Origin: Cellulomonas sp.
Lineage (GTDB): Bacteria; Actinomycetota; Actinomycetes; Actinomycetales; Cellulomonadaceae
DNA: 19,758 nt
Reading direction: 5' to 3'
NCBI GenBank assembly: GCA_027451305.1
Contig: DAIDJQ010000029.1
Coordinates: 1-19,758, forward strand
Shown: positions 13,638-19,758 of the stretch, piece by piece
Numbering within the stretch: the first letter of the stretch is position 1
Layout: each line of letters opens with the position of its first letter
Made by a program: the position numbers and the translations under genes
The notes under the pieces: model-generated
Seen by the model: the letters and a program-made list of their open reading frames with translations, nothing else
Told to the model about the DNA's origin: nothing
Databases searched by the model: none

Positions 13638-13717
13638 GTAAGGGCTGCGTTAACGGGGACGGCCTGCATGTAAACGGCCGGTCAACAACTCGTCGTGTCG
13701 TTACATCGCTGTGAAAT
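13638..13717 (+). promoter_or_regulatory. GlnR-like repeat cluster upstream of the kinase gene
   Basis: In this unusually AT-containing spacer, GTnA(A/C)-type half-sites recur with 11-bp start-to-start spacing: GTAAG (13638) with GTTAAC (13649), GTAAAC (13670) with GTCAAC (13681), and GTTAC (13700) with GTGAAA (13711). The pairs are about 30-32 bp apart. The OmpR-type nitrogen regulator GlnR of actinobacteria binds GTnAC-n6-GAAAC boxes, also with 11-bp spacing. The last pair, GTTACATCGCTGTGAAAT, is the closest match. The similarity is seen in the sequence; that GlnR (or a PhoP-like relative) binds here is inference. The rest of the 13595-13843 spacer shows only the hairpin at 13611-13625. Confidence 0.45.
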
Positions 13718-13843
13718 CTCGTCGGCCGCCCTGGTCGCCGCCCCGCCGTGAGGCACACCATGGCAGCGCCCGCCCGGCCCGCCCCACCAGCAGCCCCGGT
13801 CACCGCCTCCCGGCGCGTGACCCCTCACCACCAGGGGCAGACG

Positions 13844-14887
13844 ATGACCGACCAGATCCTGCGCAGCGCGCCGCGCCTCGCGGTGTTCGACGAGCTCTCG
13901 ACGGGCGCGGCGGCGCCCACCTGGCTGCGCGACGCCGTCGTCGGCGCGTGGGGCTTCGCCGCCGACGCGACGGTGACCCTGATCACGGTCTCGGCGAACG
14001 CCACCTTCCTGGTGTCCGAGCACGGCACCCCCACGGCGGTGACCCGCGTGGCGAGGCCGGGGTCCACGAGCGACGCGCTGGCCCTCGAGTCGGAGCTGAC
14101 CTGGGTCGCCGCACTGGCCGCCGACGGGGTCGCCCGCGTGCCGACCGGGCTGACCACGGCCGCCGGCACCTACGTGGCGACCGTGCGGGACGCGGCCGGC
14201 ACGGGCTGGACCTGCGTCTCCTTCGCGTACATCCCTGGTGACGTGCTCGAGGACGTCACCGACCCGGTGCCGTTCTACGCCGAGATCGGCCGCACCACCG
14301 CGGCGTTGCACGAGCACGCCGCGCGCTGGCGGCCACCCAGCCCGTTCCGGCGGCACTCGTGGACGGTGCCGGACATGCTCGGCGAGTCCGCTCGATGGGG
14401 CCGCTGGGAGGACGCGCACCTCGCCCCGGGCGAGACGGCCCTGCTCGACCGCGCCCAGGCCGCTGCGCTGGACGTGCTCGTCGACGCGAAGCCGGGCGGT
14501 CCGGGCTGGGGCCTGATCCACGCCGACCTGCGCCCGTCCAACGTCATGACCGACGGCCTCACCCTCACGGTGATCGACTTCGACGACTGCGGGTACGGCT
14601 GGTTCGGGTACGACTTCGCGGCCGCCCTGACCTTCGTCGAGCACGTCCCCCACGCCCCCGAGATGGCCACCGAGTGGCTCGCCGGCTACGAGCAGGTGCG
14701 ACCGCTGACCGCGGAGGACCTGCACCGGGCGTGCGCGCTGTCGATGCTGCGCCGCCTGCAGGTGCTCGGCCGGGCGACCACCCACCCGCAGGGCGCCCTG
14801 CTGCCGGAGCTGAGGGCCGAGCAGGTGTCCGGGACCGTCGAGGTGGCGCAGCGCTACCTGAGGCGCAGGACGTGGCTGATCTCCTGA
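13844..14887 (+). CDS. APH-family phosphotransferase (homoserine-kinase-II / aminoglycoside-phosphotransferase fold)
   Basis: A 347-aa small-molecule kinase with the APH/choline-kinase fold. The catalytic loop is LIHADLRPSNVM (224-235: H226, D228 catalytic base, N233). The metal-binding motif is IDFDDCGYGWFGYDFA (244-259, D245). The N-lobe reads TAVTRVARPG (64-73), so the usual ATP-anchoring lysine position may be R68. The fold also includes SrkA/RdoA stress-kinase-like and homoserine kinase type II proteins, and the acceptor cannot be told from sequence. The ATG at 13844 has AGGGG ending 6 nt upstream; an earlier in-frame GTG at 13748 would add a Pro/Ala-rich, domain-less leader and is rejected. 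A GlnR-like repeat cluster about 130 bp upstream hints at nitrogen-linked control and so perhaps an amino-acid-like acceptor. A HAD phosphatase follows 56 bp downstream. Confidence 0.85.
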   Translation: MTDQILRSAPRLAVFDELSTGAAAPTWLRDAVVGAWGFAADATVTLITVSANATFLVSEHGTPTAVTRVARPGSTSDALALESELTWVAALAADGVARVPTGLTTAAGTYVATVRDAAGTGWTCVSFAYIPGDVLEDVTDPVPFYAEIGRTTAALHEHAARWRPPSPFRRHSWTVPDMLGESARWGRWEDAHLAPGETALLDRAQAAALDVLVDAKPGGPGWGLIHADLRPSNVMTDGLTLTVIDFDDCGYGWFGYDFAAALTFVEHVPHAPEMATEWLAGYEQVRPLTAEDLHRACALSMLRRLQVLGRATTHPQGALLPELRAEQVSGTVEVAQRYLRRRTWLIS

Positions 14888-14943
14888 GGCGCCCCGGCGG
14901 CGTCGGCGGCCCGCACGCCGGGCCGGTGGCGGGGCGCGGGGCG

Positions 14944-15618
14944 GTGGCGTGGTCGGACGACGGACGGCCCGCGGCCGTGCTCTTCGACCTGGACGGGACC
15001 CTGATCGACTCCGAGCCGGCGTGGTCGGCCGCCGTCGGTGCCCTCGTGCGGGAGCACGGCCGGCCCTGGCGCACGGCGGACGACGAGGCGATCCTCGGCT
15101 GGTCGATCCCGGCGCTGTGCGCCGAGGTGCTGCACCGCGGGGTGCCGCTGACCGAGCAGCAGGTCGTCGACCGCCTGCACCACGACGTCGGCGTCGCCCT
15201 GCGCCGCGGGTTGCCGTGGCGCCCCGGTGCACGGCACCTGCTGACGGCGCTGCACCACTCCGGGTTCCTGCTCGCCCTGGTGTCCGCGACGCACCGGGTG
15301 GTGGTCGCCGAGGTGGTGGCACAGGCGCCCGACGGCGTCTTCCGGGCGGTGGTCACGGGGGACGACCCCGGCCGGCCCAAGCCCGCCCCGGACGCCTACC
15401 TGCGGGCTGCCGACCTGCTCGGGGTGGACGCCGCCCGGTGCCTGGCGGTCGAGGACTCGCCCACCGGTGTCCGGGCGGCGCTCGCGGCCGGGGCCCTCAC
15501 CGTGGCGATGGACCCGGCCGTGGTGCTGCCGCCGGAGGTGCTGGCGCACCCCCGGCTGCGCCGGGTGGACGGGCTCGAGGCGGTGGGCCGGCTGGTGCTG
15601 GACCCGCGGCTGTGGTGA
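14944..15618 (+). CDS. HAD-superfamily (beta-phosphoglucomutase/phosphatase-like) hydrolase
   Basis: A 224-aa HAD subfamily IA hydrolase that most likely dephosphorylates a small metabolite. Motif I is FDLDGTLIDSE (14-24: D15 nucleophile, D17 acid/base), motif II is LVSATHR (S114), motif III is GRPKPAPDAY (K146), and motif IV is VEDSPTGV (E170, D171). A helical cap lies between motifs I and II. The GTG at 14944 places motif I at the usual distance from the N-terminus, after a GGGGC-type stretch. GTG at 14926 or 14872 is also in frame; 14872 has GAGG 8 nt upstream and would overlap the kinase's 3' end by 16 bp, so the start is not settled. Probably co-transcribed with the kinase. Its 3' end faces the helicase gene, only 33 bp away. 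Confidence 0.9.
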   Translation: MAWSDDGRPAAVLFDLDGTLIDSEPAWSAAVGALVREHGRPWRTADDEAILGWSIPALCAEVLHRGVPLTEQQVVDRLHHDVGVALRRGLPWRPGARHLLTALHHSGFLLALVSATHRVVVAEVVAQAPDGVFRAVVTGDDPGRPKPAPDAYLRAADLLGVDAARCLAVEDSPTGVRAALAAGALTVAMDPAVVLPPEVLAHPRLRRVDGLEAVGRLVLDPRLW

Positions 15619-15651
15619 GCCACCTGGTCAGCGCGGTGACGGGAGCCGAGG

Positions 15652-18600
15652 TCAGAGGGGGACCGTCACCCGCCGGTGGTCGAGGTGCGCCAGGTCCGTG
15701 GTGCTCAGCGCGATGAAGGCACCCAGCTCGGCCAGCTGCGCCGGGCGGGTCGGCAGGTAGTCGGTCAGCGCGGTGGAGCGGACGACGAACGCGCACCACT
15801 GCCCCCGGGACACCGCGACGTTGAGCCGGTTCCGGTTGAGCAGGAACCCCATGCCGCGGCGCACCTCCGCCGGTGACGACGCCGCCGTGGTGAGGATCGC
15901 TACCGGCGCCTGCCGCCCCTGGAACTTGTCGACCGTGCCGACCGGAACGCCGTGCAGCCCCGCCTCGGCCAGCGCCTGGTTCACCGCGGACACCTGCGCG
16001 TTGTAGGCGGCCACCACCAGCACGTCCTCGGGACGCAGGTGCCTGCCTGCGGCCGCGTCCGGATCGCCGGGGTCCGTCCAGCGCCGGCCTACGAGGTCGC
16101 GGACCAGCTCGACGACGGCCACCGCCTCGGCAGCCGAGCGAACCGCGTTGCCGGAGTGCTCCACGAGCACCCCGTGCACGCCGGGCTCGACCCCGGCGAG
16201 CGCCCGGTGCGTGGCGGCCGGTGCCGAGCGCAGCCGGTCCTCGTAGGAGAGAGCCGACACCGCGCTGCAGAGCGCGGGGTGCATCCGCCACGTGTCGGCC
16301 AGGAAGTACCCGTACCGCTGGGGAAGCGTGGCAGCACCGTCCATCAGCCACCCCAGCGCCGACTGGTCGACCGGTTCGGGGTGCGTGCCCTGGCTGACCT
16401 GCGGGAGCTGCTGCGGGTCCCCGAGCAGCAGCAGGCGCCGGGCGGCACCGGCCACCGCGAAGGTGTTGGCCAGGCTGAACTGGCCGGCCTCGTCCACCAC
16501 CAGCAGGTCGAGCGGCTCGGGCGGCAGCTTGTTCGCGTTGGTGAAGGTCCACGCCGTCCCGCCGAGCACCCAGCCCTGACCCGGCGCCGAGCTGCGGGCG
16601 CGGAACTCGGCGATCGCCGGGTCGCTGGTCAACCACGTCCACGGCGCCGCGGGATCCGGCTCGCCGACCGGACCGGCCTGCTCCGTCGGCGGCTGCTTGC
16701 CGATCGCCTTCGGCTCCACCCCGGCGGCTGCGATGGCGCGGAGCAGGTTCTCCACCACGGCGTGCGACTGCGCGACCACCCCCACCGTCCAGCCGCGCGC
16801 CACCAGCTCGGCCACCACGCGGGCGCCGGTGTACGTCTTGCCGGTCCCGGGCGGTCCCTGCACCGCGAGGTAGGAGTCCTCCAGCTCGACGAGCCCCCTG
16901 ACCAGGGTCTCCGGCAGCTCGTCGGGACGAGCCGGTCGGGGCAGCGCGCCGCCGGAGCGGGTCCTGGGCGGCCGGCGCCGAGCCAGGTCCATCGCCGGCC
17001 CCGCCGGCAGCGCGGGCAGCCCGGCGGCCACCTTCTCGCCGAGACGTCGGATCGCCTCCCGCAGCTGCTCGGTCGACGGCCCGGGCCGCGGCACCAGCGC
17101 CATCGGCAGCTCGTCGAACTCGACGTCCTGGCGCCCCAGCGCCTCCTCGACCAGCAGCACGTCGTGCCCGTCCTGCGGGGTCACCGCCAGCACCACGAGC
17201 TGGGACCGCCAGCCGCGCCGGCCGTCGCCGGTCACGTGCGCGCCCGTCGGCACGGGCGGGTCGTAGAGCCCGTACACGAGCGATCCCCGGCGCAGCTCGC
17301 TGCCGGCCTCCAGCCGTCCGGACATCACCAGCGTGCGCCGCGGCCGTTGCCGTCGCACGGTGGTCCACTCCTGCTGCACCTCGACCTTGTCGGGGACGAA
17401 GGTGCTGCGCCGGTCGGTCCAGTCGCCGGGATCGGCGGTCAGCCGGTCGAAGTGCGCCCACCAGAAGGGCAGCTCCTCGCGCCGGTGGTAACGGAGCGAG
17501 GCGCCGAGCAGGGCGACCGCCTGGCGGTCCGGGTCGCGGACCACGCCGTCGCCCGGACCGGGGCCGGCGAAGTCGTCGAGCGTCGCCTCCAGCGCGGTCA
17601 AGGCCGCGTCGGCGGCCAGTCGCTCGTCGTCGACCAGCCGGCCGACCGGCCCGGTGATCGCCGCCCGCGCGGGCGCGTGTCCGGCCGCAGCCAGGTGGGC
17701 CAGCAGCCAGTCCCGCAGCCCGAGCGTGGAGCGGCAGTCGTACTCGTTGTACCGGCCGATCTCGTCGACCCGGTGCCGCCACTCGTCGTCCCGGCCCGCG
17801 TCGCGGGCGGCGACCGCCTCGGCGTACTCCACGATCGACGCCGCCGCGGTGGTCACGTCGCCCGTGCGGTGCTCCGGCATGTACAGCGGCTCGAGCTGCT
17901 TGAGCGAGTACGACGGCTGCCCGGTCCGCACCCCGGCGCGGACCGAGGCGTACAGGTCCACCAGCACGCCCTCGCGCAGCAGCGCGTCCACCTCGGCCTC
18001 GCCGACGCCGTGCCGGCCGGCCAGCCGCAGCAGCGCCGTCCGCTCGTACGGTGCGTAGTGGTAGACGTGCATGCCCGGGTGCATCGCCCGGCGCGCGGTC
18101 AGGTAGCGCAGGAACGCGACCAGCGCCTCGCGCTCGTGCGCGCGGTCGTGCGCCCAGAAGGGCCGGAAGACCGGCTCCGCGTCGGGTGCGGCCGGCTGCT
18201 CGACGACGCCGAACAGGTACTCCAGCCCCCAGGCGTCGGCGCCGGCCGCCGCCTGGTCGTACCACAGCGGGTCTCCCTCGAAGTCGAAGAAGATGTCGCC
18301 GGCGTCCGGCGGGGGCAGGGTCGCCGCGACCGCGGCCGGGTCCACCAGCGTCACCGCCACGCCGTGCTCGAGGACGGCACCGCCGGGAAGGGCCGCCCGC
18401 ACCGGACCGCCGCCAGCCGACTCCTGCGCCAGCTGCAGCCGCGCCTGCAGCCGCAGCTTGTCCACGGTGCGATCGGGCAGGCCCGGCACGCCCCCCTCGC
18501 CGGCAGCCAGCGCGTCGACGGTCCGCACGCCGGCCGCCCGGAGCTTGTCCCGTTGCGTCGAGAACAGCCCGGCCACCAGCAGCAGGTCCCGTGCCGCGGC

Positions 18601-19311
18601 GGCCTCCGGTGCGCACACGTCGCACCGCCCGCACGCGCGGAACCGCTCGTCGCCCCAGGCCACCGGCGCACCGGCCGCGCGATGCCGGTCCAGCAGCTGC
18701 TCGAGCCGGTGCCGGCGCTGCCGGTACACCGGCACCACGTCCGCCAGCCGGTGCTCGGTCTGCGACCCGTCTCCGAGCACCAGCCGCACCGTGGGGCTCA
18801 CGGGCACCCCCGCGCGCTGCAGCTGGTCGGCGTACGCGGCGAGCTGCAGCACGGCGACCACGGCGGCGTTGCGGGCCAGCTTGGCGTCCACCACCGTCCA
18901 GCCGCCGTCACCGCGCACCAGGAAGTCGGCCCACCCGACGAACCGCCCGTCGAAGAACCCCGCCTGGTAGACGACGTCGGGCCCGCCCTGCAGCAGCTTC
19001 ACGGTGCGGGCGTGGCCCGCCGCCAGCTCGGCCCGCACGTCGACGTGCTCGGGCCGCGCCAGCTGGGCCACCCCACCGGACCGTCCCGGTGCCCAGACCC
19101 CGTGCTCGCGCACCAGCCCGCGCAGCACCCGCTGCTCGTGCTCGGTGCCGAGCCGGGCGACGCGCTCGAGCATCTCGTCGGCCGCCGGCCGCACGGGCGT
19201 CCCGCGCCCGAGCAGCCCGTCCAGGGTGCGCAGCACCGCGAACTCGCAGGTCGCCGCCGCGGACAGGTCCGAGGCGGAGAAGGCGAGCGTGCCGTCGTCC
19301 AGCAGCATCAC
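15652..19311 (-). CDS. TM0106-like RecB nuclease / RNase-H-like exonuclease / SF1 helicase fusion
   Basis: A 1219-aa three-part nucleic-acid-processing enzyme. (1) Residues about 10-240 are a Cas4/RecB-type nuclease: WADF (D128), VVDAKLAR (D142, K144) and QLAAY (Q156, Y160), with C22 and CGRCDVC (C227, C230, C233) placed to hold a [4Fe-4S] cluster. (2) Residues about 338-540 are an RNase-H-like 3'-5' exonuclease (YprB/RNase_H_2 type): FFDFEGDP (D343, E345), VDLY (D452), YNEYDCRSTL (D525). (3) Residues about 800-1180 are a Upf1/DNA2-like SF1 helicase: Walker A GPPGTGKT (819-826), VVDEAGQ (938-944), LLLGDPQQLP (961-970), TWRMHP (1007-1012), VGTVDKFQGRQ (1124-1134), LNVAVSRG (1163-1170). The start is GTG at 19311 (AGG 8 nt upstream), or the adjacent ATG at 19308. 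It lies 52 bp after azlD on the same strand. Related actinobacterial proteins are annotated as TM0106-family putative nucleases; a specific role is not established. Confidence 0.9.
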   Translation of the reverse strand: MMLLDDGTLAFSASDLSAAATCEFAVLRTLDGLLGRGTPVRPAADEMLERVARLGTEHEQRVLRGLVREHGVWAPGRSGGVAQLARPEHVDVRAELAAGHARTVKLLQGGPDVVYQAGFFDGRFVGWADFLVRGDGGWTVVDAKLARNAAVVAVLQLAAYADQLQRAGVPVSPTVRLVLGDGSQTEHRLADVVPVYRQRRHRLEQLLDRHRAAGAPVAWGDERFRACGRCDVCAPEAAAARDLLLVAGLFSTQRDKLRAAGVRTVDALAAGEGGVPGLPDRTVDKLRLQARLQLAQESAGGGPVRAALPGGAVLEHGVAVTLVDPAAVAATLPPPDAGDIFFDFEGDPLWYDQAAAGADAWGLEYLFGVVEQPAAPDAEPVFRPFWAHDRAHEREALVAFLRYLTARRAMHPGMHVYHYAPYERTALLRLAGRHGVGEAEVDALLREGVLVDLYASVRAGVRTGQPSYSLKQLEPLYMPEHRTGDVTTAAASIVEYAEAVAARDAGRDDEWRHRVDEIGRYNEYDCRSTLGLRDWLLAHLAAAGHAPARAAITGPVGRLVDDERLAADAALTALEATLDDFAGPGPGDGVVRDPDRQAVALLGASLRYHRREELPFWWAHFDRLTADPGDWTDRRSTFVPDKVEVQQEWTTVRRQRPRRTLVMSGRLEAGSELRRGSLVYGLYDPPVPTGAHVTGDGRRGWRSQLVVLAVTPQDGHDVLLVEEALGRQDVEFDELPMALVPRPGPSTEQLREAIRRLGEKVAAGLPALPAGPAMDLARRRPPRTRSGGALPRPARPDELPETLVRGLVELEDSYLAVQGPPGTGKTYTGARVVAELVARGWTVGVVAQSHAVVENLLRAIAAAGVEPKAIGKQPPTEQAGPVGEPDPAAPWTWLTSDPAIAEFRARSSAPGQGWVLGGTAWTFTNANKLPPEPLDLLVVDEAGQFSLANTFAVAGAARRLLLLGDPQQLPQVSQGTHPEPVDQSALGWLMDGAATLPQRYGYFLADTWRMHPALCSAVSALSYEDRLRSAPAATHRALAGVEPGVHGVLVEHSGNAVRSAAEAVAVVELVRDLVGRRWTDPGDPDAAAGRHLRPEDVLVVAAYNAQVSAVNQALAEAGLHGVPVGTVDKFQGRQAPVAILTTAASSPAEVRRGMGFLLNRNRLNVAVSRGQWCAFVVRSTALTDYLPTRPAQLAELGAFIALSTTDLAHLDHRRVTVPL

Positions 19312-19363
19312 GTGTGCAACCTATGCCGCTCCGCCCACACGCCTCACGAGCCGTTGGGCCCCC

Positions 19364-19687
19364 TCACGGCACCCCGAGCAGCCGCAGCAGCGCGGTCGAG
19401 CCCGCCGCCGCGAGCACGACGACCACGAACGAGGCCCGGCGCCACGCCAGCACCGCCCCGACCCCCACGCCTACCAGCCGGGACGGGCCGGCGAACGCGT
19501 GCCCGTCGAAGATCGTCGCGGTCACCACCAGCGCCGTCAGCAGCACCACCGCGGCGTCGGCCATCAGCTGCTCGACCCGCTCCGGGATGCTGAACCGCTC
19601 TCCCAGCCACGGCCCCGCTGCACGGAAGCCGTAGGTGGTGCCCCCGACGGCGAGGGCCACGCCGACGAGCGTCCCGGGCGCGATCAC
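19364..19687 (-). CDS. azlD: AzlD-like branched-chain amino acid exporter subunit
   Basis: A 107-aa integral membrane protein with about four hydrophobic segments (roughly 4-20, 43-60, 67-81, 86-104), the usual size for AzlD. The TYGFRAAGPWLGERFSIPER stretch (18-37) and the following MADAAVVLLTAL helix are typical of AzlD. Together with AzlC it exports branched-chain amino acids. It begins with GTG at 19687, overlapping the azlC stop as GTGA, with GGGAGGG a few bases upstream, which implies coupled translation. The helicase-nuclease gene follows 52 bp downstream on the same strand. Confidence 0.88.
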   Translation of the reverse strand: MIAPGTLVGVALAVGGTTYGFRAAGPWLGERFSIPERVEQLMADAAVVLLTALVVTATIFDGHAFAGPSRLVGVGVGAVLAWRRASFVVVVLAAAGSTALLRLLGVP

Positions 19688-19758
19688 GACGGCCCTCCCG
19701 TGGGTGCGTCGGACGGTCCGGACGCGGCCTCCTCCGCCGTCGCCCGCCGCCCGCGCGC
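19684..19758 (-). CDS. azlC: AzlC-like permease, C-terminal tail (truncated by window edge)
   Basis: Reading leftwards from 19758, 24 sense codons give ARGRRATAEEAASGPSDAPT then GGPS, and a TGA at 19686-19684. The TGA overlaps the azlD GTG as GTGA. A hydrophilic Ala/Glu/Ser/Pro tail directly before azlD is what the end of azlC looks like in actinobacteria. No membrane segment falls in the window, so the call rests on context and the coupled overlap. Confidence 0.6.
   Translation of the reverse strand, partial: ARGRRATAEEAASGPSDAPTGGPS

Noticed and set aside
13748..13843. GTG 13748 as the kinase start
   Set aside because: The added 32 residues are Ala/Pro-rich and not part of the kinase fold. 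ATG 13844 has AGGGG at 6-nt spacing.
15952..19593. Plus-strand open frame of 1213 codons opposite the helicase-nuclease
   Set aside because: Low-complexity Arg/Gly/Val/Gln/His composition and no motif. The minus strand carries complete nuclease and helicase motifs.

Overview
This window is GC-rich DNA (roughly 70-75% G+C by eye) with GTG starts, long spurious antisense ORFs and third-position G/C bias. Together with the gene families present it looks like a chromosomal piece of a high-GC actinobacterium, plausibly Cellulomonas or a relative. That placement is inference. I see no rRNA, tRNA, CRISPR array, insertion sequence or phage gene.

Layout. Position 1-69 (minus) is the first 23 codons of a class-V aminotransferase-like gene running off the left edge. 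A 462-bp spacer with a dyad operator-like site and GACCC repeats separates it from a plus-strand NERD/UvrD-like helicase (532-2535). A CynX-type MFS transporter follows (2621-3922). From 10927 down to 3843 lies a compact minus-strand gene row: ROK repressor, sugar-porter MFS permease, cytoplasmic Cys-type sulfatase, radical-SAM sulfatase-maturating enzyme (anSME) and a divergent ClC anion channel. The last two overlap by four bases. The 3' end of the ClC gene overlaps the 3' end of the CynX-type gene by 80 bp.

An HNH endonuclease-family secreted or anchored protein (11043-11891, minus) is divergent from a DHA2 drug-efflux MFS transporter (12110-13594, plus, apparently with a CTG start). A spacer with GlnR-like repeats leads into an APH-type kinase (13844-14887) and a HAD phosphatase (14944-15618). 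On the minus strand at the right are a 1219-aa RecB-like nuclease / RNase-H-like / SF1 helicase fusion (15652-19311), azlD (19364-19687) and the last 25 codons of azlC, which overlaps azlD by four bases.

The most coherent functional unit is the five-gene sulfatase row. The ROK repressor has its own operator-like AT-rich dyad just upstream. The permease would import a sulfated sugar-like molecule, the sulfatase would remove sulfate in the cytosol after anSME converts its active-site cysteine to formylglycine, and the ClC homologue may handle anions. Strong hairpins lie in the permease-sulfatase and sulfatase-anSME gaps, suggesting tuned expression of the individual genes. The substrate and the role of the ClC protein are inference.
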